A stretch of DNA of 64,000 nucleotides from Clostridia bacterium (GCA_017399225.1 JAFQEB010000116.1:51747-115746); one strand, 5' to 3'. Positions 34,565 through 42,809 are shown, counted from the first letter of the stretch. Numbers and translations are program-made. Notes: generated by a model from the sequence alone, not told the origin.

Positions 34565-34575
34565 ATCTCCCGCTG

Positions 34576-34601
34576 CATCCCCTGCCCCACAGCAGGGGAT
34601 G
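34576..34601 (+). terminator. Intrinsic terminator
   Basis: CATCCCCTGC/GCAGGGGATG stem of 10 bp, 6-nt loop, followed by TATTTTCG. Confidence 0.85.
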
Positions 34602-34640
34602 TATTTTCGTCTATTTATTCGATATTTATCTAATCAGTTA

Positions 34641-34669
34641 TTGACTTTTGGTTTTGACAGCCGTATAAT
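34641..34669 (+). promoter_or_regulatory. Promoter of the ArsR-DUF2087 operon
   Basis: TTGACT (34641-34646), 17-nt spacer, TATAAT (34664-34669). Confidence 0.8.
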
Positions 34670-34743
34670 ATCATCAGGCAGCGGTGAAGACGTCCATCTC
34701 TGCCACGGCAGTCCGGACTGCCCCATCAAGGAGGAAAATCACC

Positions 34744-35082
34744 ATGGATCACGAATTTATCAACTGGTGCGATGCACGCACCGCGCAATGTATGGCGCAG
34801 CAGAAGGCGCTTGCCGCCGACGGACGGGGCGACGAGTCCCGTTTCATGCAGATCCGCGCGAATGTATACGGCATTTTCCGCAGCGTCTGCGCAGCCATGA
34901 AGGGCGATATGGCGCAGGTGCGGGAGAAGCTGCACGCCATCCCCGCCGCATGGGAAGAGAGCCTTCGCCTGGCGGAAGCCCACAACGAGACCGAAAAGGC
35001 CCACATCGAACGCATCAAGCTGGAAACCGCCGCGGCGATCCGGCATTATGCTGATAACCTGGAGGCTGAAAAGCATGACTGA
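34744..35082 (+). CDS. Small helical protein of unknown function (112 aa)
   Basis: Start ATG 34744 follows AGGAGG. All-helical, charged, with HNETEKAHIERIKLETAAAIRHYADNL at the end. No signal peptide or membrane segment. Its last 8 bases overlap the ArsR-type gene (ATGACTGA), so the pair is translated together. It may modulate that regulator, but no family is recognised. Confidence 0.75.
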   Translation: MDHEFINWCDARTAQCMAQQKALAADGRGDESRFMQIRANVYGIFRSVCAAMKGDMAQVREKLHAIPAAWEESLRLAEAHNETEKAHIERIKLETAAAIRHYADNLEAEKHD

Positions 35083-35638
35083 AACCGAAGTCCTGGCGCT
35101 GTTCAAGTGCCTGGCAGACAAATCGCGCCTGCAGATCCTCAAATCGCTGGCGAAGGAGGACATGTATGTGGAGCGCCTGGCTGAACGGCTTGGCCTGACG
35201 CCCCCGACGATCTCCTTTCACCTGAAAAAGCTGGCGGACGCAGGCGCGGTGAAGTCCTACAAGACCCAGTATTACACCATGTACGCCCTGGAAAAGAGCG
35301 TCTTCATGACCAGCATCCTCGACCTCATCCAGGAGGAATCCGACGAGGCGGAGCTTCAGCGGCAGCGGGATGCCGCCTACCGTCAGAAGGTGCTGGATTC
35401 CTTCTTCGTTTACGGCAAGCTCAAGAGCATCCCCACGCAGAAGAAGAAGGAGCGCATCATCCTGGAGGAGCTGGTAAAGTCCTTTGAGCCCGGGCGGAAG
35501 TATACCGAACGGGAGGTCAACATCATCCTGGCGGACTTCCACGACGACTTCTGCACCCTTCGCAGGGACATGATCGGCGAAAAGCTGATGGCCCGCGACC
35601 TGCAGACCTACTGGCGCATTGACGATGCGGCTGAATAA
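35075..35638 (+). CDS. ArsR-type HTH and DUF2087 transcriptional regulator
   Basis: 187 residues from ATG 35075 (GGAGG 9 nt upstream). N-terminal ArsR winged helix (FKCLADKSRLQILKSLAKED, ERLGLTPPTISFHLKKLADAGAV); no metal-site cysteines of classic ArsR. C-terminal DUF2087 (IILEELVKSFEPGRKYTEREVN, DDFCTLRRDMIGEKLMAR). The signal sensed by DUF2087 is unknown. Second gene of a two-gene operon. Confidence 0.92.
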   Translation: MTETEVLALFKCLADKSRLQILKSLAKEDMYVERLAERLGLTPPTISFHLKKLADAGAVKSYKTQYYTMYALEKSVFMTSILDLIQEESDEAELQRQRDAAYRQKVLDSFFVYGKLKSIPTQKKKERIILEELVKSFEPGRKYTEREVNIILADFHDDFCTLRRDMIGEKLMARDLQTYWRIDDAAE

Positions 35639-35644
35639 CCATCT

Positions 35645-35665
35645 GCTCCCTGGCGCGCAGGGAGC
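35645..35665 (+). terminator. Intrinsic terminator
   Basis: GCTCCCTG/CAGGGAGC stem followed by TTTTCTTC. Confidence 0.85.
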
Positions 35666-35705
35666 TTTTCTTCTGTGAAGATAACCGTTTTATCCTTTTC
35701 AGGCC

Positions 35706-35734
35706 TTGCATTATCCCCCGCAAGCTGGTAGAAT
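35706..35734 (+). promoter_or_regulatory. Promoter of the MATE gene
   Basis: TTGCAT (35706-35711), 17-nt spacer, TAGAAT (35729-35734), 35 nt before the ATG. Confidence 0.7.
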
Positions 35735-35769
35735 AGATAGGAAAATGAATTTACAAGAGGAGTGTGCTT

Positions 35770-37314
35770 ATGACCCTTATGCAGCGCCTGCGTAGCATCT
35801 TCGGCGCGCAGGATCTGACGGTCGGCAGCCCGATGAAGGGCCTGCTGCTGTTCTCCATCCCCTTGCTGATCGGCAACCTGACCCAGCAGATGTACAACAC
35901 GGTGGACGCCTACATCGTGGGCAACTACACGCAGGACGGCGTCTCCGCGCTGGCTGCGGTGGGCAATGCCGGCCCCATCATGAACCTGCTGCTGGTGCTG
36001 TTCATGGGCATCTCCACCGGCGCCAGCATCCTCTCTGCGCAGTACTTCGGCGCGAAGGATCGGGATCAGCTGGACCGCGTGATCGGCTGCTCCATTTTTC
36101 TGATCTTCACCTCCGGCCTGGTGATGATGGCCGCAGGCTACTTTCTCTCTCCCCTGCTGATCGGCATGACCTCCCCTGCCAGCGAACTGATCGGCCGCTA
36201 TGCGACGGAGTATCTGCAGATCTACTTCCTCGGCATCGTCGGCTGCAGCATGTACAACATCGTTTCCGGTATCCTGCGCGGCCTGGGCGACAGCGTGTAT
36301 CCGCTGATCTTCCTGATCATCGCCTGTGTGATGAACATCTTCCTGGATATCTACTTTGTACGTAACCTGAAGATGGAGGTGGCCGGCGCTGCGTGGGCGA
36401 CCATCATCTCCCAGGGCGTATCGGGCATCCTGTGCATGATCCGCCTGTGTATGCTCCGCAACGTCTGCTCGGTGAAGCCGCGCTACATCCTCAAGCCGGA
36501 TATGACGCTGATGAAGAAGCTCTCCCTGCTGGGCCTGCCCTCCGGCATCACCCAGGCGATCTTCTCCACCTCCGCGATCATCGTACAGAACCTGACCAAC
36601 TCCATCGGCCCGGCCATGGTGGCCGCCAACACCGTTGTCATGCGCGTGGACGGCTTTGCCATGATGCCGAACTTCACCTTCGGCACCGCCGCCACCACCT
36701 ACGTCGGCCAGAACATCGGCGCCCGCAAGGCCGACCGGCTGAAGAAGGGCATCCCCGCCATGCTGCGCCTGGGCCTGACCTGCTCCATCATCATGGTGAC
36801 GCTCATCCTGCTGTTTGGCGAAAACCTGATGACGATGTTCGTCTCCCCGGACGAAAGCTATGCCACCGCGCTGGCCAAGGCGCTGGCGGAGGGGCTGGCC
36901 GAAACGGAAGCCATCAACGTCGCAGTCGCCGCGAGGGAACAGGCCGCAATGGCCATCCGCATCGGCGTGAACGGCCTGCGGACGCTGGCAGCCGGCTACA
37001 TCTGCTTCTCTGTAACGAACGTACTGCAGGGCTCCATGCGCGGCGCCGGCGAGACCGTCATCCCCATGTACTGCTCCATCTTCACCACCGTCATCCTGCG
37101 TATGCCCCTGGCATATCTGCTGGCCTACCTTACCAAGAGCGAGATGTGGCCTGCCGGCAGCCCGGACGCCATCTACTTCAGCCTCCTGACCTCCTGGGTC
37201 GTGGGCATGATCGTTGCCATCGTTACCTATCGCATGGGCTGGTGGCGCCGCAAGCTGCCCGAGGATCTCCGGCAGGCGCTTACCATCAGCAATCAAACAC
37301 ATAGAAAGGCGTGA
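35770..37314 (+). CDS. MATE-family efflux transporter
   Basis: 514 residues from ATG 35770 (AAGAGGAG 8 nt upstream; GTG 35764 is closer to it). About twelve transmembrane segments in two MatE repeats: first half LLLFSIPLLIGNLTQQMYNTVDAYIVGNY, second half KKLSLLGLPSGITQAIFSTSAIIVQN. A charged insertion (EGLAETEAINVAVAAREQAAM, near 380-400) lies in the second repeat. Probably Na+- or H+-coupled export of drugs or metabolites. Only 5 nt from the next gene. Confidence 0.94.
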   Translation: MTLMQRLRSIFGAQDLTVGSPMKGLLLFSIPLLIGNLTQQMYNTVDAYIVGNYTQDGVSALAAVGNAGPIMNLLLVLFMGISTGASILSAQYFGAKDRDQLDRVIGCSIFLIFTSGLVMMAAGYFLSPLLIGMTSPASELIGRYATEYLQIYFLGIVGCSMYNIVSGILRGLGDSVYPLIFLIIACVMNIFLDIYFVRNLKMEVAGAAWATIISQGVSGILCMIRLCMLRNVCSVKPRYILKPDMTLMKKLSLLGLPSGITQAIFSTSAIIVQNLTNSIGPAMVAANTVVMRVDGFAMMPNFTFGTAATTYVGQNIGARKADRLKKGIPAMLRLGLTCSIIMVTLILLFGENLMTMFVSPDESYATALAKALAEGLAETEAINVAVAAREQAAMAIRIGVNGLRTLAAGYICFSVTNVLQGSMRGAGETVIPMYCSIFTTVILRMPLAYLLAYLTKSEMWPAGSPDAIYFSLLTSWVVGMIVAIVTYRMGWWRRKLPEDLRQALTISNQTHRKA

Positions 37315-37319
37315 CCAAC

Positions 37320-38819
37320 ATGACACTGGAACAGGCTCTTGCCAAAATGAACGAGCTGCAGGCTGCACAGCAGGCCTACAGCCATGCCATGGGCGTACTC
37401 TCCTACGACGGAGACACCGGAGCCCCCTCCGCCTCCGCCCGCGGCCGCGCGGAAACCATGGGCTACCTCTCCGGCGTGACCTACAAGCTGATGGTCAATG
37501 ACGAGGTGAAGGAGGCGCTGGAGACCATCGTCGCCAACAAGGAAGCCGTCACCCCCATCCAGGCCCGCCAGGCCGAGCTCTTCAAGGAAGATCTGGATGA
37601 GATGACCCGCATCCCCATGGACGAGTACGTGGCCTACTCCACCCTGATCACCAACAGCAACGCCGTGTGGCACGAGGCCAAGGAGAAGAACGACTACGCC
37701 TCCTTTGCGCCGTATCTGGAGAAGATCATCGACTTCAACCGCCGCTTTGCCGCCTACAAGGACGACAAGAAGCCCGCTTACGATGTGCTGCTGGATGGGT
37801 ATGAAAAGGGCGCGTCCATGGAGACGCTGGACCCCTTCTTCTCCCTTCTTCGGGAGAAGCTGACCCCCGTCATCCTGGAGGTCGCCGGCCGCCCCGAGCC
37901 GGACGCAGCCTTCCTCAACCAGCGCTACCCCATCCATGAGCAGCGTGCCTTCTCTGACCGGCTGATGCAGATGATGGGCATCCCCCGCGATCGCTGCAGC
38001 ATCGGCGAAACGGAGCATCCCTTCACCACCAACTTCAACAAGTGGGACGTGCGCATCACCACCAACTACGACGAGATGGCCGTGGCGGACAGCATGTATT
38101 CCGTCATCCACGAGGGCGGCCATGCGCTCTACGAGCTGGGCACGGCGGACGAGATCCAGTTCACCAACCTGGCCAGCGGCGCCACCATGGGCCTGCACGA
38201 GAGCCAGAGCCGCTTCTATGAGAACATCATCGGCCGCAGTCTCCCCTTCTGCCGCGCACTGCTGCCGGTAATGCAGGAGATCTTCCCCGCCCAGATGAAG
38301 GGTGTGACCGCGGAGCAGCTGTACGCGGCGGTGAACAAGTCCAAGCCCAGCCTGATCCGCACCCAGGCGGACGAGCTGACCTACGGGATGCACATTGCCA
38401 TCCGCTACGAGATGGAAAAGCTGATGCTCTCCGGCGCCGTGAAGGTGGATGAGCTGCCCGCCCTGTGGAACCAGATGTACAAGGACTACCTGGGCGTGAC
38501 CGTCCCCAGCGACCGGGAGGGTATCCTGCAGGACGTCCACTGGTCCGGCGGTATGCTGGGCTACTTCCCCTCCTACGCACTGGGCAGCGCCTATGGCGTG
38601 CAGATGCTCAGCGCGATGGAAAAGGAATTCGACCCCTGGGCCGACGTGGAAAAGGGCGACCTGAGCCGCGTGACCGCCTGGCTGGGCGACAAGATCCACC
38701 GCCATGGCAAGCTTCTCACCCCTGCCAAGCTGCTTGAGAATGCCATCGGCAAGCCCTTTGATCCCCAGTGCTATGTGGACTATCTGACGAAGAAGTTCAC
38801 CGGACTGTACAATCTGTAA
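37320..38819 (+). CDS. M32-family metallocarboxypeptidase
   Basis: 499 residues from ATG 37320 (GAAAGG upstream). Zinc ligands in IHEGGHALYELG (H264, H268; HExxH with E265) and the downstream HESQSRFYEN Glu; also the family DVRITTNYDE and IRTQADELTYGMHI motifs. Cytoplasmic broad-specificity C-terminal trimming of peptides. Follows the MATE gene by 5 nt, so it is cotranscribed. Confidence 0.95.
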   Translation: MTLEQALAKMNELQAAQQAYSHAMGVLSYDGDTGAPSASARGRAETMGYLSGVTYKLMVNDEVKEALETIVANKEAVTPIQARQAELFKEDLDEMTRIPMDEYVAYSTLITNSNAVWHEAKEKNDYASFAPYLEKIIDFNRRFAAYKDDKKPAYDVLLDGYEKGASMETLDPFFSLLREKLTPVILEVAGRPEPDAAFLNQRYPIHEQRAFSDRLMQMMGIPRDRCSIGETEHPFTTNFNKWDVRITTNYDEMAVADSMYSVIHEGGHALYELGTADEIQFTNLASGATMGLHESQSRFYENIIGRSLPFCRALLPVMQEIFPAQMKGVTAEQLYAAVNKSKPSLIRTQADELTYGMHIAIRYEMEKLMLSGAVKVDELPALWNQMYKDYLGVTVPSDREGILQDVHWSGGMLGYFPSYALGSAYGVQMLSAMEKEFDPWADVEKGDLSRVTAWLGDKIHRHGKLLTPAKLLENAIGKPFDPQCYVDYLTKKFTGLYNL

Positions 38820-38824
38820 GCAAC

Positions 38825-38856
38825 AGCGCCTCTCCGCTTCGTTCAGGGGAGGCGCT
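38825..38856 (+). terminator. Intrinsic terminator after the M32 gene
   Basis: AGCGCCTC/GAGGCGCT stem with a CTCC/GGGG extension, followed by TTTTCTGT. Confidence 0.82.
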
Positions 38857-38884
38857 TTTCTGTCAGCCTCGACAGCGAAGAACG

Positions 38885-38949
38885 TTTCGCCTCTGCGGAG
38901 GCGAGGAGAGGGCTTTCCGATCGCCCTCTCCATTCCTTCGGGTGCATAC
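38885..38949. repeat. Dispersed 65-bp intergenic repeat, copy 2
   Basis: Same orientation and 61 of 65 bases identical to 21770-21834. Two hairpins: CGCCTC-TGC-GGAGGCG and GAGAGGGC-TTTCCGATC-GCCCTCTC. It lies between two terminators of convergent genes. Confidence 0.85.
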
Positions 38950-38971
38950 GCTGGACGTGTGGTACATAAAA

Positions 38972-39002
38972 CGCCTCCCCTGCTTTTTTCGCAGAGGAGG
39001 CG
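38972..39002 (-). terminator. Intrinsic terminator of the TM1266 importer operon
   Basis: CGCCTCC/GGAGGCG stem; on the minus strand followed by TTTTATG. Confidence 0.8.
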
Positions 39003-39007
39003 CTTCT

Positions 39008-39802
39008 TTATGCCTTTGTCAGTCTTTGGGCCTTGATGTGGCCGGTCAACTTCCCGATCCAGATGGGCGCTTCCGAAACCAGGAGCACCAGGAGGATCAT
39101 GATCAGCGCGTAGGCATAGATCTCATCAAATGCACTCGCACTGATGCTGGTGGTCACCGTTTTGCCCAGCGAGTTATCTGTCTGCACCAGGTATTCGGTG
39201 GAGACAGCCAGCTTGATCCCCATGCCCACGGCATTGATGTACGCCTGCTTCAGATAGCCGGCCATCAGGGGCAGGTAGACGTTCAGCAGCACCCGCAGGT
39301 TGAAGCCGCTGTTCATCCGGTAGACGTCGATCAGCTCCCGGTCGATCCGCAGGCAGCCCTCGCAGGTGGCCTCGCTGATGATGGGCGTCAGGATCAGCGT
39401 GGAGGCGATCACCGGAACGTTCCGGTATTTGTTCTCCGGGAAGATCACCATGACGATGACGATCAGCACCACCATGGGCAGGGAACGCAGCATGATCATC
39501 AGAGGCTTGAGGAGCCTGCGGGCAAAGCCGGACATGCCCTGCAGCAATCCAACGCCGACGCCGATGAGGGTGGCCAGGGCCATGGAGGCCAGCAGATGCC
39601 GCATTGTCGTCCAGATCAGCCGGTAGGTACGGCCCGTGGTGATCAGCCGCCCGAAGGCCCGGAGGATCTCGTCCACACCGGGGAAGATCAGGTCGTCCCC
39701 CTTCAGCCAGCCCGCCAGCTGCATCAGCACGCCGATGAGCAGGATGCCCAGGCAAAAGGCAAGGGTATCTCTTGTTTTACTTCGCACCATAGTAGAATTC
39801 AT
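39008..39802 (-). CDS. ABC importer permease without adjacent ATPase
   Basis: 264 residues, about six transmembrane segments, SsuC/ThiX-like. The docking loop is ATCEGCLRIDRELIDVYRMN followed by VYLPLMAGYLKQAYINAVGMGIKLAV, more divergent than in the 18448 permease. The start is unresolved (ATG 39802 or 39790), both inside the end of the binding-protein gene. Third gene of the operon, and a terminator follows at once, so no ATPase is encoded in this operon. Confidence 0.88.
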   Translation of the reverse strand: MNSTMVRSKTRDTLAFCLGILLIGVLMQLAGWLKGDDLIFPGVDEILRAFGRLITTGRTYRLIWTTMRHLLASMALATLIGVGVGLLQGMSGFARRLLKPLMIMLRSLPMVVLIVIVMVIFPENKYRNVPVIASTLILTPIISEATCEGCLRIDRELIDVYRMNSGFNLRVLLNVYLPLMAGYLKQAYINAVGMGIKLAVSTEYLVQTDNSLGKTVTTSISASAFDEIYAYALIMILLVLLVSEAPIWIGKLTGHIKAQRLTKA

Positions 39803-40688
39803 CTGCAGGCACCGCGCCGCCGAACTGGCTCAGGTCGATATTCGCGGTCGCCTCGATCTGCTCCTTTGCTTCCAGCGCGCTGACATAGCGGATGGCGCAG
39901 TTGGGGATCGCCGTCGTCGCTACCTTCACATTGGGCAGCAGCTCCAGGGTCACAGCAGCCTCCGCCACAGCGGCCACGTCAGTGGTGTTCTTCCCGCAGG
40001 ATTCCTCGATCAGCTTCAGGTAGGCCTCCACCTCAGCGGGGTAAGCCTTGGCCGTTTCAGCCTTGACGAAGAGGCCGGCCTGGGTATAGCCGTCAAAGCC
40101 GGTCGCAGCCTTGTACAGGTCGTTAAGCGCATAGGCGGTGATGTTGTCCTTCTTCATGCGGGCCGCCGTCAGGGCAGGCTCAGCCGTCAGGACGATGGCG
40201 TTGGCGTCCGTCAGCAGCAGGGTCTGGGTGTTGGCCGCACTGCCCAGGTACTCAATGCTGGCAGGGGTGAGACCGTTGGCCTTGAGGGCATACTCAGCGA
40301 CCGCCGCATTGACGCTGTTCTCGCCAAAGAGGGTGATGGTCGCGCCGTTGATATCCTCAAGGGTGAAATTCTCCTTCTGGGAGGCGATGAACAGGTTGCC
40401 CCAGCTGACCACAGCCGCCAGCTGATATTCGGACTTGCCGAGCTTGAACAGCTTCGCGCCGGCATTGACGGGCGCGACGATGAAGTCCGCATTCTTGCCG
40501 GCAAATTCCGCCGCAATGGTCTCGGCGGCAACGAAATTGTAGTTTTCAGGATCCTGAACAGCCAGGGTCGCCAGCGCCAGGCCGGGCGCGCCGCTGGGGG
40601 ATGCGACCTTCATCACCGGCGCTTCAGCGCAGGCGGTCAGGGTCATCAGGGTCATCACGATCAAAATCAGGGACAGGAACTTCTTCAT
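39777..40688 (-). CDS. ABC importer substrate-binding lipoprotein
   Basis: 303 residues from ATG 40688 (GGAG about 11 nt upstream). Lipoprotein signal peptide with lipobox LTAC (Cys about 20). NMT1/THI5-like fold: PSGAPGLALATLAVQ, ADFIVAPVNAGAKLF, NGATITLFGENSVNAAVAEYAL. Second gene in the TM1266 operon. Substrate unknown; proteins of this fold bind thiamine precursors, taurine, nitrate and similar compounds. Confidence 0.88.
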   Translation of the reverse strand: MKKFLSLILIVMTLMTLTACAEAPVMKVASPSGAPGLALATLAVQDPENYNFVAAETIAAEFAGKNADFIVAPVNAGAKLFKLGKSEYQLAAVVSWGNLFIASQKENFTLEDINGATITLFGENSVNAAVAEYALKANGLTPASIEYLGSAANTQTLLLTDANAIVLTAEPALTAARMKKDNITAYALNDLYKAATGFDGYTQAGLFVKAETAKAYPAEVEAYLKLIEESCGKNTTDVAAVAEAAVTLELLPNVKVATTAIPNCAIRYVSALEAKEQIEATANIDLSQFGGAVPADEFYYGAK

Positions 40689-40739
40689 TTTGGGGTACAC
40701 TCCTTCACTTTTTGTTTCGGGTCAGCCGCAGCTTTCCCG

Positions 40740-41003
40740 TTACATTTCCGCCGGGGCGATCACGCTGGAATACGCAGTCTTGACGCTCACGCCCTTGAGC
40801 GCGCCGATCTTGCCCGAGAGGGCGGCGATCACATCCTGGGGCGCATCCAGCGCGACGGAAATGATGCTGACCCGGCGTTTCCTGTAGGGAATGCCCATCC
40901 GGCCGATGATGTGCTCGCCGTATTCGTGGAGAATGGCATTGATCCTTTCTGCCATCTCACCGTCAGAGACGATGATGCTCATCACCGCAACACGCGTATC
41001 CAT
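40740..41003 (-). CDS. TM1266-family iron-only hydrogenase system putative regulator
   Basis: 87 residues, the full size of the family. Ferredoxin-like/ACT-like small domain: RVAVMSIIVSDGEMAERINAIL, HEYGEHIIGRMGIPYRKRRVSIISVAL, GKIGALKGVSVKTAYS. Members usually sit by [FeFe]-hydrogenase maturation genes; here the gene instead heads an ABC import operon. AAAGGAGG lies about 8 nt upstream. The 160-nt leader before it carries a candidate riboswitch or attenuator. Confidence 0.88.
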   Translation of the reverse strand: MDTRVAVMSIIVSDGEMAERINAILHEYGEHIIGRMGIPYRKRRVSIISVALDAPQDVIAALSGKIGALKGVSVKTAYSSVIAPAEM

Positions 41004-41021
41004 GTGGTTTCCTCCTTTGGG

Positions 41022-41166
41022 AATAAATCAAGCCGCACCCTCAATTCAGGTGCGGCATAAGGAACAAGCCCCGCTCAGCGGGCGTCCGTATATCACACCT
41101 TTCACGCAGCCGAAGCTTTATGTCAGGATCATTGTTCATCAGGCGGGCTTGCGCAGCGCTCTGCGC
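41022..41166 (-). ncRNA. Candidate riboswitch/attenuator leader of the TM1266 operon (ligand unknown)
   Basis: Read on the minus strand: hairpin GCGCAG-AGCG-CTGCGC (41151-41166), then a closing helix CAAGCCC-GC (41143-41151) with GC-GGGGCTTG (41065-41074) around a 68-nt interior, then an intrinsic terminator GCCGCACC/GGTGCGGC (41032-41056) with TTGATTTATT after it, then the ribosome binding site. An alternative pairing of GGTGTG (41094-41099) with CGCACC of the terminator arm (41049-41054) would act as antiterminator. No TPP, SAM, cobalamin or FMN core motif seen. Confidence 0.5.
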
Positions 41167-41172
41167 ATGAAG

Positions 41173-41201
41173 ATTTTACTACAGGCCCCGTCCTTTGTCA
41201 A
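41173..41201 (-). promoter_or_regulatory. Promoter of the TM1266 operon
   Basis: Minus-strand TTGACA (41196-41201), 17-nt spacer, TAAAAT (41173-41178); transcription would start near 41166, giving a leader of about 160 nt. Confidence 0.85.
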
Positions 41202-41313
41202 GCGCGGTCAGGTTTCGGGGAAAGAAGGATCAATTTGTCCCTTCCCGCGCGCAGGTACACAGGAAAAATACAAGAAAAATTTTCAGCTTATTCACCAAAT
41301 CGTCACAGGATTA

Positions 41314-41322
41314 TGGTATGAT
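41314..41322 (+). promoter_or_regulatory. Extended -10 promoter of the VTC operon
   Basis: TGGTATGAT, an extended -10 (TGn plus TATGAT at 41317-41322), with no clear -35 at the expected spacing; 55 nt before the VTC start. Confidence 0.55.
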
Positions 41323-41377
41323 ATAAAGGTACGGCAGATCGCCGCCGTTCATTCATCCCCTTCCCCGAGGAGCAGCC

Positions 41378-42139
41378 ATGAAAGACATCATGATATTCAA
41401 GCGGGTGGAGAAGAAATACCGCCTGACGCCGCAGCAGAAGGACGCGCTCCTCCAGGCCGTCGGGACGCATCTGACGCCGGACGCCCACGGGCGCTCCACC
41501 ATCTGCAGCCTGTATCTGGATACGCCGGATCACCTGCTGATCCGCACCTCCATTGAGGCCAAGACCTACAAGGAGAAGCTCCGCCTGCGCAGCTACGGCA
41601 CCCCCGGCGCAGAGGATCACGTCTTCCTGGAGATCAAGAAGAAGTACAAGGGCGTGGTGTACAAGCGCCGGGTGAGCCTGACGCTTGAAAAGGCCATGGG
41701 ATACATCACCGGCGGCGAAAAGCCCCTTGAATCCCAGATCATGTCCGAGATCGACTACGCGATGCACTTCTACCGCCAGCCCCAGCCGTCCATGATGATC
41801 GCCTATGAGCGGGACGCCTACTTCGACAAGGACATCCCCACCCTGCGCATCACCTTCGACATGAACGTACGCTACCGCGATCACGACCTCGACCTGAGCC
41901 ACGGACACCACGGCACGCTGATCCTGCCGGAGGACGTGATGATCATGGAGGTCAAGACCGACGGCGCCATGCCTGTGTGGCTCGCCCATGCGCTGGACGA
42001 GTGCGGCATCCTGCCCATTTCCTTTTCCAAGTACGGCACAGCCTACAAGATGACCTGCGGATTCCCGCCGCCGGACTACATCGTCCACGGGGTCCCGGAA
42101 TGCAAGACGAGAGGAGCCGATAACCGCCATGCCCTTTGA
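41378..42139 (+). CDS. VTC-domain (polyphosphate polymerase-like) protein
   Basis: 253 residues, a single VTC/CYTH-type tunnel domain. Basic and acidic residues that line the tunnel are evident: RVEKKYRLT, SLYLDTP, KLRLRSYG, VFLEIKKKYKG, YKRR, MIAYERDAY, MEVKTDGAMP. Such domains bind triphosphate and metal; yeast VTC makes polyphosphate, while the bacterial role is unproven. GAGGAG lies 6 nt before ATG. Overlaps the DUF4956 gene by 11 nt, a frequent pairing. Confidence 0.92.
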   Translation: MKDIMIFKRVEKKYRLTPQQKDALLQAVGTHLTPDAHGRSTICSLYLDTPDHLLIRTSIEAKTYKEKLRLRSYGTPGAEDHVFLEIKKKYKGVVYKRRVSLTLEKAMGYITGGEKPLESQIMSEIDYAMHFYRQPQPSMMIAYERDAYFDKDIPTLRITFDMNVRYRDHDLDLSHGHHGTLILPEDVMIMEVKTDGAMPVWLAHALDECGILPISFSKYGTAYKMTCGFPPPDYIVHGVPECKTRGADNRHAL

Positions 42140-42809
42140 TTTTTTCGCATCCATCCTGACTGACCGCGCCTTTCCCTTTGAGATCGACGCGTATCTGTAC
42201 TGCATCGCAGCGGCGCTTGTCTGCGGTGTGATGGCAGCCATCGGCGGCTCCGTCCGCTCCCGCGCTACCCGGAGCTTCACCCTGACGCTGCTGGTGCTGC
42301 CGGTGATCGTCACCACCGTCATCATGATGGTCAGCGACAACATCGGCGCGGGCATTGCCGTGGCGGGCGCGTTCTCGCTGATCCGCTTCCGCTCTGTTCC
42401 GGCGAAGGCCCGGGATATCGTGGCAGTGTTCCTGAGCATGACGGCGGGCCTGACCTGCTCCTCCGGCTATGTCGGGCTGGCGCTGCTGTTCACGGCCATC
42501 GTGTCCGCGCTGCTGGTTCTGCTGGCGCTGATCCCCTCTGCCGAGCAGCGCACGATGCACCTGCACATCACCATCCCCGAGTCCCTGCGCTTTGCCGGCG
42601 CCTTTGACGACCTGTTCCAGAAGTACACCGCCTCCCACCAGCTGATCAAGGCCAAGACCAGCAACATGGGCAGCCTGTACAAGCTGCTCTACCGCGTTCA
42701 GCTCAAGGACGCCAAGCAGATGCAGGAGTTCATCGACGAGCTGCGCTGCCGCAACGGCAATCTTGAGATCGCCCTGAGCGAGATCCTGAACCGGGCGGAC
42801 GAACTGTAA
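42129..42809 (+). CDS. DUF4956 membrane protein
   Basis: 226 residues. Four transmembrane segments in the first 140 residues (YLYCIAAALVCGVMAAIGG, FTLTLLVLPVIVTTVIMMV, GAGIAVAGAFSLIRFRS, GYVGLALLFTAIVSALLVLL) with the family SLIRFRSVPAKARDI loop, then a cytoplasmic C-terminal domain. Usually next to a VTC gene, as here; probably a complex at the membrane. Function unknown. Confidence 0.92.
   Translation: MPFDFFASILTDRAFPFEIDAYLYCIAAALVCGVMAAIGGSVRSRATRSFTLTLLVLPVIVTTVIMMVSDNIGAGIAVAGAFSLIRFRSVPAKARDIVAVFLSMTAGLTCSSGYVGLALLFTAIVSALLVLLALIPSAEQRTMHLHITIPESLRFAGAFDDLFQKYTASHQLIKAKTSNMGSLYKLLYRVQLKDAKQMQEFIDELRCRNGNLEIALSEILNRADEL

Larger units (their letters stand above)
41004..41377. other. 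Divergent intergenic region with structured leader
   Basis: 374 bases without a gene. It contains the minus-strand promoter and structured leader of the TM1266 operon (41173-41201 and 41022-41166) and the plus-strand promoter of the VTC operon (41314-41322). Between 41202 and 41310 I see only an AT-rich tract with A-runs near 41263-41283. Confidence 0.75.

Noticed and set aside
34744..35638. Toxin-antitoxin pair
   Set aside because: Overlapping small gene plus HTH gene looks similar, but the HTH protein is a clear ArsR-DUF2087 regulator and the partner has no toxin motif.
41085..41150. Hammerhead-like CTGATGA ... GAAA on the minus strand
   Set aside because: The bases flanking these two core pieces cannot form stem II, and no stem III/cleavage site follows, so the ribozyme core is not met.
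41022..41166. TPP riboswitch upstream of the NMT1/THI5-like importer
   Set aside because: The CTGAGA and CCTGATC...TAATACC core motifs are not present; only a generic leader with terminator is supported.
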